Assembly (NCBI GenBank): GCA_963971575.1
Contig: OZ020618.1
Span: forward strand, 34,574,731-34,638,730
Source of the DNA: Liopterus haemorrhoidalis
Taxonomy: Eukaryota; Arthropoda; Insecta; Coleoptera; Dytiscidae
Reading direction: 5' to 3'
DNA length: 64,000 bases
The notes under the pieces were generated by a model. That model worked only from the letters and a program-made list of their open reading frames with translations, searched no databases and was not told the DNA's origin. The position numbers were made by a program, and so were the translations under genes. This document shows, in pieces, positions 34,335 through 45,387 of the stretch; within the stretch, counting starts at the first letter, position 1; every line of letters begins with the position of its first letter.

Positions 34335-34690
34335 AATCAACCCTAGAAAATCCCGTGAGTGAAAAATGGCTTCGGCAGTTAGACCCCAGTTTTTTGGTAA
34401 GTTTCTCCTTGGGCTTAATTAATTATCATAGCAAAGGCAACTCTCAGTGAAAACTGGATCCTAGTCTATTATATTGGTATATTCTCGAATGAAAACAATA
34501 CTACCTTTTCCAACACCTCCTATGATCCCTAACTTTACACATTTTTTCATCAAGCCATGTACCAAGATGCGAACACCATTTACTATTCAACTTCATATAT
34601 CTGATCAGCATAACGACAACGCCAGCCTTCAAAATAAGTTTATGTGGTGGCAATCCAAAAGGTGTAATAGAGTTAAGGTACTCCAAAGGT
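34335..34690 (-). pseudogene. Helitron Rep/helicase relic (Pif1-like C-terminal part)
   Basis: On the minus strand the frame at 34501-34686 reads EYLNSITPFGLPPHKLILKA and GVVVMLIRYMKLNSKWC, matching the LNSLTPSGMPPHKL...VMLLRN motif of Helitron-encoded Pif1 helicases. After a frameshift the next segment reads FSLRVAFAMIIN-stop-AQGETY and LPKPFFTHG, the helicase motif around ...FAMTINKAQGQ.... The Rep nuclease domain is not present here. It shows that autonomous Helitron/Helentron-like elements existed in this genome. Confidence 0.72.
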
Positions 34691-34699
34691 ATGTTTAAT

Positions 34700-36018
34700 T
34701 TTTCCCTTAGGTATTAGAAAAGACCAAGTCAACACTGCAGTATTCTTTGCATCTCCCGCAATTAAATTTACAACTTTAGTTAGTTACCAGCAGGGCTCGA
34801 AATAAAAAATTTCACGAACCGGACCGCCACATAAAAATTATTGCGCGACTAAACAATACAACCCTATTGAAACTATGTTCAATAATGACACAAATCGGAA
34901 CGATATTTTTCATAATTTAAAGAACCCGGAACACCGGTCTTGTTTGCTCAGGCTCTTTTCGTGCCCGCGATTCCCAGTAATCTCTTTCAATGAATTGCCG
35001 AAAATATGTTCGACAAGAGAATTTTGTTTGTACATCAATATTGTGACCCCGTCCATGAGCACATTTAGAAAAAAGTACCGGAACGTCGATCCGTTACGTT
35101 CAGATTAAGACAAAGTTTAGTTCATAAGACTTTTTAAACTTAATTCGAGTTGCTCGGGTTCTTATGTACTGACTTCTTTACTATCATAACCTAACCTGGC
35201 CCATATTTTAGGTTCTTAGAAGTTATAGCAGTAATGTTACCGTTCAGACCGAGTTTAATTCATAAGATTTAAAAAATCTTTCCTTACGTTTATTTTCTAT
35301 AATATTATATGTAACTTTATTTCTGATCGAGTCTATATATTTTTTTGATGAAGACATAATTTTTTTTTTTTTGATCAAGTCAATATTCATTTCTATACTC
35401 TATCTCAGAAAGAATGATAGTAATAAATCTTTTTGTCAGGCAGTTACCAGTGGCCTGCACATTTTAAACACGTTCAAATTGGTTTTGTGTATTTCTTTAT
35501 AACTATTTATCATTTTATTAAACGCACGCCTGTGACCATATTTATCATATCAATAAACGCACCCCTGTGATCATATTTTTCCTCAAAATTTTAGGGTAAC
35601 ATTTTTATGATCTATTGTGTTTAACCCTAGTTCGTATTCCCATATAATATGTACGGCACACTCGGTTGTTTTTAACCATATTTCGTTTCTAACTATTCAT
35701 ACTTTGTAGGCCGCTTCTGTGTGAAAAAACAATAACTTTTTACAAATAATAAATTTTATTACTATCAGTTTTTCTGAGATAGAATAGTCAAGTATTATTT
35801 TCTGATCAAATCATTTCTTTTTCTTATCAAATCAATATTTACTTCTGATCAAGTCATTATTTTTTTTTGAACAATAATTCTTTGCAAAATATATTTATTT
35901 CTGATAATTTTTTCTTACCAATCAATTAAATATTTCCGTATTTTTCCGATTTAGTCGTTCCGCGAATGAACAAGGTTGGAAAACGCTGATATAAACGATA
36001 AAAGCTCTGTTTGTAGTG
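34700..36018. other. Intergenic sequence with a TE end, no gene
   Basis: No frame with a domain. Near 35965-35985, GGTTGGAAAACGCTG resembles the right terminus of a hAT-like element, but no matching left end was found. 'gtttaattcataagat'-like stretches are duplicated near 35115 and 35250. Confidence 0.45.
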
Positions 36019-36650
36019 CCATTTCTAATTGTTTATCGTCAGACGCAAGCGCAGAGTTATTTTAACGCACTTCTATAAACTCTGCGTTTGCGTCTGACAA
36101 TAATAAACCGTTAGGAATGGGTCTATGAACAGACCTAATATATTTTCTCCACGACCACTATAGAATTTAACAATTCTAAAACCAATTTTGACTACAGAAA
36201 GTTAATATTCTAACACAAGAGTTGGAATGTTATTCTAAAGCACATATCTTCTTATGCATTTTGCGTGTATTTCATTCCATCACTTGTTATGGAATAATTA
36301 TTCCATTCTTGTTGTCTTTTGTTTTTGTAGGGCTACATTAAGATATATGCAACGTTTACATTAAATAAATGTAACATAACTTCCTAACCTAAAATAGTGG
36401 CCGATGTGCGGCAAATTAAATTAAAATTAAACAAATAATAAATAAAATAAAAAATAGTTTAATTAATTGATTAATTTGTTATGTAATATAAATTATTTGT
36501 TAAGATAAAATGTTTGTTAAAATAATTCTTTGTTAATTTATTTTTATTTTTGGTGGTCGTGGAGAAAGTAGGGTCTGTGACTCGGTTGGAATGAGAAAAT
36601 TCGTTGCTCGTGGTTCCACTCGCATCGAATTTTCTCATTCCAACCTTGTT
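36019..36650. repeat. Nested inverted-repeat complex
   Basis: There are three inverted pairs. (1) 36040-36060 'gtcagacgcaagcgcagagt' with 36079-36100 'actctgcgtttgcgtctgac'. (2) 36147-36163 'ttctccacgaccac' with 36551-36567 'gtggtcgtggagaa'. (3) 36577-36598 'ggttggaatgagaaaattcg' with 36624-36645 'cgaattttctcattccaacc'. It probably represents two or three MITEs inserted in each other. Precise ends and target duplications were not resolved. Confidence 0.6.
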
Positions 36651-36805
36651 ACAGAATATACTATTACAATATTCACTCGAAGCAGCAGGTGGATAAGAAA
36701 ATTAAACGATTGAATTATGGACGCCATCTTGTAAACCAATTGATGCATATTTGCGTACGATGCGGCATAATGTAGCTAAAGCTTCATTCTACAAATTTGT
36801 TTGTA

Positions 36806-36806
36806 C

Positions 36807-36860
<54 letters not shown>

Positions 36861-36942
36861 CTTAGGTCCTTGGTTAGGACCCGATTCGTGAAGAGGACAT
36901 TTTTTCTCCCAGTATAACTATTGTTATACTGTGTAAAATAAC

Positions 36943-36954
<12 letters not shown>
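36806..36954. repeat. (AAT)n microsatellites flanking a short insert
   Basis: An (AAT)n tract at 36806-36860 and another from about 36942 bracket a roughly 85-bp unique segment with an inner inverted repeat (gtataactattgttatac). The second tract is the tail of the LINE that follows; the first may belong to another short retroelement. Confidence 0.6.
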
Positions 36955-36977
<23 letters not shown>

Positions 36978-37408
36978 TATTTAGTATACCAAAGATTTCA
37001 CTTCGTCATTACAATATACACATATGTACTATAAAGATGTTAAAATATAAAACTATATAATTAAAGTACAGTAGGTTTACATATAAAAAAAAATAAATAA
37101 ATAAAATGTTTAAAAATAATAATAATAATAATAGTAATAATGACTTAGGTGGCCTCGTTACAGACGTGAGTATAAATGTGTTGTAATTAAAAACAATAAT
37201 GATAATAATAATAATAAATTAGGAAAAAATCAATGAATTTTAAAAAATCATAAAATAATTTAAAAAGTCATAAAGTAAAATTATAAAAATATGTTACTGG
37301 TTAAAATAATTAAAAAAATAAATAAATAATAGATAAATAAAAATAATAAAAAATAAATAAATATGTAGTTAAAAACAAGTTTAAATGTATGATTTGCTAA
37401 TCTTATTG

Positions 37409-40144
37409 TCACTCAAATTTAAATTTCAGAAATTCGTCAATTGTATAAAAAATATTTTTACTGAGAACTTTTTTTACGTTATTCTTAAAACCTGTCTTAT
37501 TCATCTGTTTTATATTTGGTGGAAGGTGGTTGTACAGTTTAATTGCCATGTATTCTAGGCTATTCTCGCTTATTTTTAGTTTATGGGATGGCGTAGGGAT
37601 GATATTATTTGTTTGTCGTGTCTCATATTTATTAGGATTCGAGTTGAAAAATTCGAATTCCTTTTCTTTTGCATATGTTAAAACATTCAATATGTACACG
37701 GACGTTAATGTTAAAATATTTAGTTGTTTAAAATGTTCTCGACACGACTCGTTGAACTTCGCAGACACGATTATTCTTATAGCCCTTTTTTGAATTTTGA
37801 AAATGATGTCTTTGTATGAACAATTTCCCCAAAAAATTATACCGTAAGATATAATAGAATGGAAGTGCGCATAGTACACCATGGTCAAAGCTTCAGCGGA
37901 GACTTTTGTTTTCAAGTTTCGAATAAGGTACAGGGATTTATTTAATTTTTTAGAAATATATTCAATATGCGATTTCCAATTGAGTCGAGAGTCGAGACAG
38001 ACACCCAGAAATCTAACGTTTTCGTCATATTTAAGTTTTAAGCTAAAATTTATATTTTCTGTTTTGGATGTGTTCAAAGTTAGTCTGTTTATCTGAAACC
38101 AGTTTTGAAGCCGATTGTAGTGGTCTTCATTGTCTTGCATTGCAACTGCTATGTCTCGATTGTTGGTGTATATTGTTGTGTCATCCGCGTACAGGCATAT
38201 TTTATAATTATTACTTGCTTGTACAATGTCGTTGACATATACGAGAAAAAGCAACGCTGCAATGTTCGAGCCTTGGCCAACTCCATAGGTGATGGGGAGC
38301 GGCTTTGAGAAAATACCATTACTGAAAACAACTTGTGATCTCTCGCTTAGGTAGGATTGGATTAGCTGAAGGGGTGTACCTCGTACGCCGTAGTACTCCA
38401 GTTTATCCAGAAGGTATTTGTGGGGTACGCAATCAAATGCTTTGCTGAGATCCAGCAGCTTGGCACATACATGTTCCCCTCTCTCAAATGCGGATGTTAT
38501 AAACGCTGTTAATTCGTTTATTGCATTTGAAGTGCTGCGTTTTTTTCTGAATCCAAATTGTTGTTCAGTAAGGCTATTATTTTTTTCTAGGTAAGACTGT
38601 AATTTGTCTTTTATTATGATTTCAATAATTTTTGAGAAAATAGGAACTAAGGAGATTGGACGATAATTCTCTGTCTTCGTGTTATCGCCTTTCTTAAAAA
38701 TTGGGATAACTTTTACTATTTTTAAATTTTGGGGAAATTTACCGGACTCAAAACAAGCGTTAGCTAGCCTGGCCAGAGGTTCTACTATAAAAGGAGCACT
38801 GACTTTGACCAAGCGTGTACTAATGTCATATATATCTGTGCTACTACTATTGCTTAATGACTGTATGACTTGTGCTATGTCGTGGTGTGTGACCGGGTGT
38901 AAATAAAAACTTTTGTCATTTTTTGACTTTGTGTTTATAATATCAATCGGTTTGATATTTACATATGGAATTTGGGTGTCCAAGTTGCCTGCGATGTTGG
39001 TAAAGTAAGAATTAAGTTCATTTGCGTCAAGTGTATTTTTCTCTTTAATGTTTATATTTTTGGATTTGTCATTGATAAGTCGCCATATTGATTTAGCTTT
39101 ATTATCCGAACTGAGTACTTGGGCGTCGAAATGAGCAATCTTTATTTTGCTAATTTCTGCCCTATATTTATTTCTGTAACTGTAATAGGCTTTTTTAGTT
39201 TTGTCATTGTTGTGAGTATTATATAGTTCTTTTAATAAAGCTACTGTTTGCCTCATGTTTTGTAACGCGGGATTAAACCATCTGCCATTATTACAATTAT
39301 TTTTATATTTTTTTACAATGGTTTTTGGTATGTTTTTGTTTAAACAGTTTAAAATATTATTTAGAATGTAATTTGATATTTTATTTGGATCTACCCATTG
39401 ATCAATTATTTGCCAATTAATTAATTGTAAATCTAAAAGAAAGTCATTAATAGTTTTATTATTTAATTTTCTCGCAAGTATTGGTTTTTCTATTTTAGCA
39501 TTTAATTGACAGTCATGCTGGAAAATAATTGATTTGTGGTCAGACAAATAAAATTGTTTGACATGTGCAGTATAACTATTTATATCTATGTTGGTAAAAA
39601 TATTATCTATACATGTAGCTGATGTGCTAGTTACTCTAGTTGGTTCATTAATACTTCTATGCAAACCATATGAAGACATTACATTTTCAAAAAATTGCGA
39701 GTCTTGATTGATTGTTATGAAATCAATATTAAAATCACCAGCGATAATAATATTAAAATTATTGTCAGCATTTTGGTCCAATAATGGTATTAAGTAGCGC
39801 CAGAAGGCGTCTAAATTTCCTGAAGGGGATCTGTAAACTGTACCAATAATTAAATTAAAATCTGGCATTTTTATGAATGTTGACTCGTGGTGGACTTCAA
39901 CTGACTGGGTTTTAATTTTCGCAATATTTTGAAAAAATGGCCTCACATATATTGCAACACCGCCACTCTTGTTGCCTCTACAAAAATAATTTGCTAGACA
40001 GAAATTTTCGATCACAAGAGATTGAATTTCTGCGTCTATTAGCCAATGTTCTGTAATACATATAATATTAATTTCGGGTTTTGTTTTTAATACAATTTCT
40101 AATTCTCCAACCTTGTTACGAATACTTTGAGCGTTAAGATACAT
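37409..40144 (-). CDS. LINE ORF2: endonuclease and reverse transcriptase, 911 aa
   Basis: The N-terminal APE-type endonuclease (residues about 1-225) keeps its motifs: LNAQSIRNK, ICITEHW, GTVYRSPSG, IIAGDFNID, TCIDNIFTN and LSDHKSI. The reverse transcriptase (about 430-720) has IPIFKKGDNTKTENYRPISL, QQFGFRKKRST, KLLDLSKAFDCVPH, and the catalytic LYADDTTIY. A C-terminal region with YLNVLTYAKE-like and IKLYNHLPPNIKQ motifs follows. An oddity is block 4, which reads GVGQGSNIAALLF instead of the usual GxPQGSxLGPLLF. ORF2 starts 20 bp past the ORF1 stop, in another frame. Its frame is already open upstream of the first ATG into the end of ORF1. It would nick target DNA and copy the LINE RNA in the nucleus. 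Confidence 0.93.
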   Translation of the reverse strand: MYLNAQSIRNKVGELEIVLKTKPEINIICITEHWLIDAEIQSLVIENFCLANYFCRGNKSGGVAIYVRPFFQNIAKIKTQSVEVHHESTFIKMPDFNLIIGTVYRSPSGNLDAFWRYLIPLLDQNADNNFNIIIAGDFNIDFITINQDSQFFENVMSSYGLHRSINEPTRVTSTSATCIDNIFTNIDINSYTAHVKQFYLSDHKSIIFQHDCQLNAKIEKPILARKLNNKTINDFLLDLQLINWQIIDQWVDPNKISNYILNNILNCLNKNIPKTIVKKYKNNCNNGRWFNPALQNMRQTVALLKELYNTHNNDKTKKAYYSYRNKYRAEISKIKIAHFDAQVLSSDNKAKSIWRLINDKSKNINIKEKNTLDANELNSYFTNIAGNLDTQIPYVNIKPIDIINTKSKNDKSFYLHPVTHHDIAQVIQSLSNSSSTDIYDISTRLVKVSAPFIVEPLARLANACFESGKFPQNLKIVKVIPIFKKGDNTKTENYRPISLVPIFSKIIEIIIKDKLQSYLEKNNSLTEQQFGFRKKRSTSNAINELTAFITSAFERGEHVCAKLLDLSKAFDCVPHKYLLDKLEYYGVRGTPLQLIQSYLSERSQVVFSNGIFSKPLPITYGVGQGSNIAALLFLVYVNDIVQASNNYKICLYADDTTIYTNNRDIAVAMQDNEDHYNRLQNWFQINRLTLNTSKTENINFSLKLKYDENVRFLGVCLDSRLNWKSHIEYISKKLNKSLYLIRNLKTKVSAEALTMVYYAHFHSIISYGIIFWGNCSYKDIIFKIQKRAIRIIVSAKFNESCREHFKQLNILTLTSVYILNVLTYAKEKEFEFFNSNPNKYETRQTNNIIPTPSHKLKISENSLEYMAIKLYNHLPPNIKQMNKTGFKNNVKKVLSKNIFYTIDEFLKFKFE

Positions 40145-40164
40145 AACTTGAGGGGGTGACTTCT

Positions 40165-41439
40165 TTAACCGCCTTTTACTTGGTCCTGGCGATGGCGGAA
40201 AAAACGGTTTGTCGGGGTTCTTGTTGACTGTGGGGTAAGCTTATCCTTATGTATTTCCACTATGGGCAAATCTTCATTGGGATTAGATGTCGTTAGCTCC
40301 AGGTTACTTGTCTTTGGGGAGTCTCCATTTGTTATTTTCTTGCAAATATTTTGTGCAATACGCGACATAAGTTTGAATTTGCCACGTTTGTTTAAGTGAA
40401 TTCCTTGTTTAGTCATGTCTTCATAAGTTATCAATACGTTCGGGTCGACAAACAGTACGTTTTTGTAATCCGTACAGACTTGATGTGTGAGTGCATTCTG
40501 TGAATACACGTGGTAATTGTAGGCATTTAGATGTTGTCTGAAGAACGTGCCAATAAATGTAACATTTGTGTGCTTCAGTTTGTTCAATGTGTTCTCTAGT
40601 AATTGAGAACCCATTTGTGAATGGTTTAAAACATCGTTCGAGCCCGCCATTAATACAACATGATCATTGGTAGTGAAATCTTTGGTGAGTTTATCTATAC
40701 TATTTGTTACATTTACAAATCTTGCGTTTGGATAAAATATCGCCGTTACAGTATAATTTTTTTTGGGTAATACATTTTTCATAATTTCCGCACAATGTCG
40801 ACCTTGGCTATCAGCAAGTAGTAGGCAGCGGGCTGGTGCTTTTGGTGCTACTGAGGTATTTATGACATGTCTATGTATATTATTATCTTCCTTAGTCATT
40901 GTTGCATGATTTGTTTTTGTTTTTAATGTGACCCGGCCATCTTTGTTTATTTCTTTGTTATCGCTGACACTTGTGGAGGGGGAATTCAATGTTGATTTCT
41001 TTTTATTCTTCTTCTCGCTGTTGACGTGTTTTGATAATCTAATTTCTAGAAGTTTTATTTTAGTTTCTAACTGTTTCACATAGTTCATCAATTTTAGATA
41101 GTTATCTTTTCGTTTTTTTTTAGGTTTTGTACATATTGTACCACAATTCTTATTATTTTCGATTACAGTCTCGGTACTACTTGATGACTCATCCAGATCA
41201 TAAATGTCATTGTCTAAGTTAATTTTACCAGGTGATTCAAAAATATTAGCTGTATTAACTTCTATTTCAGTGGATTCATCACAGATACTGTCATTAATGT
41301 CTATGTAACTTGAGTTCAGAACACTTTTGAGTTTATTAACGTGTTCTGCTTTTTTACCGCTAGTTTTAATACCTCTATTTTTCAGTTCATTTTTCAGCTG
41401 GTACAGTTTTAAATCTTTAATTTTTACGGGCATTTTCAC
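40165..41439 (-). CDS. LINE ORF1: SAP + coiled coil + SGNH-hydrolase-like, 424 aa
   Basis: Residues about 8-42 (LKLYQLKNELKNRGIKTSGK...) match a SAP-type DNA-binding helix pair. Residues about 110-150 are a lysine-rich coiled coil (NYVKQLETKIKLLEIRL). Residues about 205-370 resemble an SGNH/GDSL hydrolase: LLLADSQGRH (block I), VVLMAGSNDVLN (GxND, block III), and GIHLNKRGKFKL (block V His). Esterase-like domains of this type are known in ORF1 of CR1-group LINEs. Whether catalysis is used is unknown. The protein probably binds the LINE RNA/DNA. Full length with no breaks. Confidence 0.85.
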   Translation of the reverse strand: MKMPVKIKDLKLYQLKNELKNRGIKTSGKKAEHVNKLKSVLNSSYIDINDSICDESTEIEVNTANIFESPGKINLDNDIYDLDESSSSTETVIENNKNCGTICTKPKKKRKDNYLKLMNYVKQLETKIKLLEIRLSKHVNSEKKNKKKSTLNSPSTSVSDNKEINKDGRVTLKTKTNHATMTKEDNNIHRHVINTSVAPKAPARCLLLADSQGRHCAEIMKNVLPKKNYTVTAIFYPNARFVNVTNSIDKLTKDFTTNDHVVLMAGSNDVLNHSQMGSQLLENTLNKLKHTNVTFIGTFFRQHLNAYNYHVYSQNALTHQVCTDYKNVLFVDPNVLITYEDMTKQGIHLNKRGKFKLMSRIAQNICKKITNGDSPKTSNLELTTSNPNEDLPIVEIHKDKLTPQSTRTPTNRFFRHRQDQVKGG

Positions 41440-41600
41440 TCACTACAAAGTCAATTTTTATTTATTTATTATTATTTTTTAAGCAATAAATTAGTATGTG
41501 TGTAAATAAAAATAATTCTTGTAGAAATAGTTAAGAATCAGGAACCATTAATTATCACAGTTTTCGCTCAATAACAATTGTAATTTCGTGTGGTTTCGTT

Positions 41601-42622
41601 GTGGTTTCGCTCAATAACAATTTCTTTCAATAACGGCTGGTGGGTAAAATAATTGGGGGGACACTTTTTGATCAATATATTGCAGTGTCCAGCTTACGGC
41701 CCGCAGGCCGAATCTGGCCCAACAATAAGTTTTAAACGGCTCGCATGAAATTTCTATCCCATGTTTTTTAGAATCACCCTACCCCCTTCCTCAAAATAAT
41801 TTTGGATTTTCTCCACTTCCTCTCTCCTTAACTGATTTTTAGAATTTCTTCCTCACGGTTTAAAACGATTTTCTCAATTTCGCCCACCCGTCCTCTGTGA
41901 TTTTTAAATATCTGGCCCCCAATCTAACTCAATCTGGCCTGTGAAACATATTTAGAGTTCATATACACAATGTATTAAGGTAGAGGGAACATGATTTTTC
42001 TCAAAAACAAGATGTGTAAGTCGGTAAAAAAAAATAAAAAACCTAAGTTGACCATAATGACATTAAAATGATTAAAAATATACCTATCCCCCGATTTACA
42101 CGGAATATAGGTTCCTCAGAAAACTGTGTTAATCGAAATCGTGGATTTTGATACGTAAAACCGTGTAAATCGAAAAAAAAAAAAAACAAAAACAAAAAAA
42201 TGTGCATAATTCAGTCATTTATTTCAATATAAGATCCTTAAAAAAATTTATTCCTGTCATAACTTTGGTATGATGTCACTTTCGTCACTTGATATTACTT
42301 GATGTGATTCTAGTACGATGGTTGATGAAATTAGGGACAATTTCAGATCGGCGAGACTGGGTAATGCAATCCGAAATTAACAATTGTTTGATTTTTGGTT
42401 AAATATTTATAGATCCCATCATATTGGGTTAAATATTATTACTCGCTGGAATCGGAGAGCTCCTTTAACATTCGGGTCATTTTATAAAAAATTACTACCT
42501 ATTTTTCACCCTAATTCAAGTCCTCCGCGGATGACTTTTGCTGTGACACAACTGGTTCAGGCTCTATGTTTAAATCATATGAACAGAAAGTTTTATTGTG
42601 CATACAAAATGGGAAATGCCCA
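41601..42622. other. Intergenic, with hAT-like left end and pogo-like fragment
   Basis: At 41684 CAGTGTCCAGCTTACGGCCC looks like a hAT-like terminus, and 'ctggcccaa'/'tctggcctgtg' motifs recur to 41945, but no right terminus is clear. At 42092-42103 and 42163-42174, CGATTTACACGG and CCGTGTAAATCG form an inverted pair followed by an A-run. No host gene was recognised; the 81-aa frame at 42384-42629 has no domain. Confidence 0.45.
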
Positions 42623-43285
42623 TTTTTAGGGTTTTGTAGGTATGACCAAAAAACCCTTATATCGTCATTTTGTCGTCTGTCTGTCTGTCTGTCTGTCTGT
42701 CTGTTAGGTAAAAATTGTAGCCAAACGGCTAAACCTAGAGAGTTGAAATTTGGCATGCTTGTACAACTTTTTGACGCGCACATAGGAAAAATACTAAAAC
42801 TTCTAAAAAACATATCCCCCTAAAAATATAAACAAATAATTGATCATCGAATTTTTTTTTTTTTTTTAATTCTGAGTATGTTATCAAATGACAGCCCTTA
42901 GTACGTGGATTAACGATCAAAATTTTATTTTTTCAAAATAAATTATTTTGACGCGATTTTTGCCAAAAAATTTTTGTCCCACACCCTGTAGCCCAGATGG
43001 TTTAAACTAAAAATCTGAAAAAATTCGAAGTAATGTACATTGGTGTGAACCGGAATAGTACAACAAGAATTTTTGATCAGATTATGTTTTTGGAAAAAAA
43101 AGCATTTTTTGTGTTTTTTGCTAATAATGTTGAGAACTTATAGTTATATAACACGCTAAACAGTAACGTGTATCTTGGTGTAGTGGCTAAGGTACTGGAA
43201 TTCTGCCCAAGAAAATGAGTTCGAATGCTACGAGAGGAGACAATATTATTATTATTATTATTTTTTTTTTGCTTTTATACTTCCA
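42623..43285 (+). mobile_element. Helentron/HINE-like element, copy F (3' truncated)
   Basis: It starts TTTTTAGGGTTTTGTAGGTA and has a (GTCT)n tract at about 42673-42704. It contains all 5' conserved blocks and a tRNA-like module at 43168-43240, followed by (TTA)n and a T-run. It then ends without the 3' hairpin half. Confidence 0.8.
43168..43240 (+). pseudogene. tRNA-like module in copy F
   Basis: A perfect A box (TGGTGTAGTGG, continuing CTAAGG), a middle with ATTCTGCCCAAGAAAAT, and a B-box-like AGTTCGAATGC (two departures), followed by T-rich sequence. It has the same internal position but a different sequence from modules A-E. Confidence 0.6.
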
Positions 43286-43608
43286 AGTACGACTTGAAAG
43301 TGAATAATTTTTTATTATACCAGAAATATAACTTCAATCGTTGAATCAGTTTTTAAAAACAATTTATTTAGAGCACAATACAAGTAAATGATATTTCATG
43401 TAAAATTAACTAGTGACAACTGACATGTATATGACTAAGAGAATAACTGACTAACTGAGTTCAATGATATGACATATTTTATAGTGTGTAAAAGTGTTTA
43501 TCTGTTAGTGTATCTTGTATTACATTTGAGTGTTGTGTTTCTGTGTGTGAATGTATTTTGTGTAGTGTCAGCTGGAATTGGTCATGTAATTTACCTATAT
43601 ATTTTTAC

Positions 43609-43734
43609 TTGCCCGACCTTAATATATAAGGGGCAAGTATTGTAATCGCGAAAATTTTCGATGTCGAGATTTTGATGGATGACCACGTTTCATGGTCCAG
43701 GGAATCCAAAAAACCTATTTTCGAAGTGCCGTCC

Positions 43735-43783
<49 letters not shown>

Positions 43784-44331
43784 TGTCTGTCTGTCTGTCT
43801 GTGTGTATACACGATAACTCAAAAACGGTTTAACTTAAAGAGTTCGTTCTGGTACTAAAAAATTCTCCTATTAAATGGGAAGAACCCTATTGTTTTTTAT
43901 GAAAATCGGTTGACTAGAAATGGGAGTTTACTCGTGTCGATTTTAAGATTTTTGCGAATATTTAGCAACAGAAAAATATTTCGAAAAAATTTATTCAACA
44001 AAAGTTACTATAAATGCAATAACTAATAACTTTTATTTGAGACGTTTTTTGATAAAACGAAAAATTTTGATTTTTTTTTGTAAAATTATTTAAAATTTTT
44101 CTCTAAAGTCTCAATTTTTTCATACTTATATGTAACGTTTCCATGGTCATGATAATTAATTCGTAACTAGTAAAGCAAGCCTTGGACAAAAATTTGTATA
44201 GAACATAATTTGATGTATTTTTGAAGATTTATCTAAATATTATTATTTTTTTTTTTTAAATTTACATTTTATTTTTAAATATTTTTTTATGGGAGGGCAA
44301 GTCTAGCGGAGGTTTCCCTTCGCCACTGGTT
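43609..44331. repeat. Dispersed-repeat-like unit with (GT)n(CTGT)n microsatellite
   Basis: ACTTGCCCGACC at the left and GGGAGGGCAAGT at about 44294-44305 form an imperfect inverted pair. A pure (GT)n tract runs 43738-43780, followed by (CTGT)n. 'cacgataactcaaaaacgg' and 'gaaaatcggttgactagaa' resemble an abundant arthropod repeat type. CTTCGCCACTG at 44321-44331 could be a hAT-type end. Boundaries are uncertain. Confidence 0.5.
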
Positions 44332-45387
44332 TTTATTAAGCTCCGAACTAATGATGGGTCAATCATCGGTCGTTAAAAAAATTGTAGCTTCTGGTGCCCC
44401 ATTCTAAATTATTACCATTGTATTTTACTGAACTCTCTACTAATGTTCTATTTCTATTTTTGTTCGATTGTGACATATTCAATTTTGGTCAATGAGGACC
44501 AATATTTTTTATTAATAATATAGTTTTCTAGTTAAGCACGTTAGTTTTAATATGACGCAATGTGTCACGTCTGAATAAAATCAAATCAAACGAACGCTAA
44601 GCTAAGGCAGCCGGCCTAAATTCACCATTCACACTAACAACTCGACCCTTTCCAGTTCATATTTATTACTTGCGCAGATAAATACATTAGAAATCGCTTG
44701 TGGCAACACTGTACCGGTACATAACGTGTAGTGTCCACAGCATTGTTTTCTAGATCCAAATTTTTAAAATCACATATAAAAATCTTTAAATTAGAAATAA
44801 TAAAAATAAATATACGCAGATATATTTAGCTAGTTTAATGCAATTTTAAAATATAAATAAGATTTTAAATTTAGTTTTCCTTATTAAAAATGTTTAGGAG
44901 GACACTGTCCCAGCGCCACCCTGTCTCAGCCGCCACTGTATTTGTAGTTGTTTTGTTCTACTATGAAAATAACTTATAGTTGTTGTACTTGATGGTTTAC
45001 TTTTGTCGCCATCACGGTATACAATACAAATACAAATAGGTGCTACGGGTCAAAATGATTTAATTTTAAACTACATTTCCGGAAAAAAATGTGTGTCAAG
45101 TGGCATTCAATTATTATAGTAGTATTTTTCAAAAACGATTCTGGACTATAAACTATCATATCGAAGAAATATGCTTACTTATTAATAAAAAATTTCTACA
45201 CAATACTATCTAAATGTAAAAGTTATTTCAAGTCCATAAATTTATTTTTTAAAAAAGATACGAAAAATATTTGCTTGATCTATAGTATTATGAAGTTATT
45301 GAAAGATAAAAATTATCGGCTTAATTCTACAGTTAAAAATATCCTATGATATAGATCTACTGTAAAATTTGATGTTAAGATTGTTAC
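44332..45387. other. No gene; one orphan hAT-type end
   Basis: TCTCAGCCGCCACTG (to 44939) looks like a hAT-type right terminus with no partner found to the left. The rest is AT-rich with no domain-bearing frame. Confidence 0.45.

Larger units (their letters stand above)
36955..41600 (-). mobile_element. CR1/jockey-group LINE with both ORFs intact
   Basis: A minus-strand non-LTR retrotransposon: a 5' region above 41440, ORF1 (40165-41439), ORF2 (37409-40144), an AT-rich 3' UTR, then 'ttggtatactaaataaagta' and an (ATT)n tail. Neither ORF has a stop or frameshift, so this is the best candidate for recent activity in the window. The 5' end is approximate and no target duplication was identified because the tail merges with microsatellite. 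Confidence 0.85.

Noticed and set aside
34799..35985. Paired hAT ends enclosing 34.8-36.0 kb
   Set aside because: Only the right-hand GGTTGGAAAACGCTG is convincing; no matching left terminus found.
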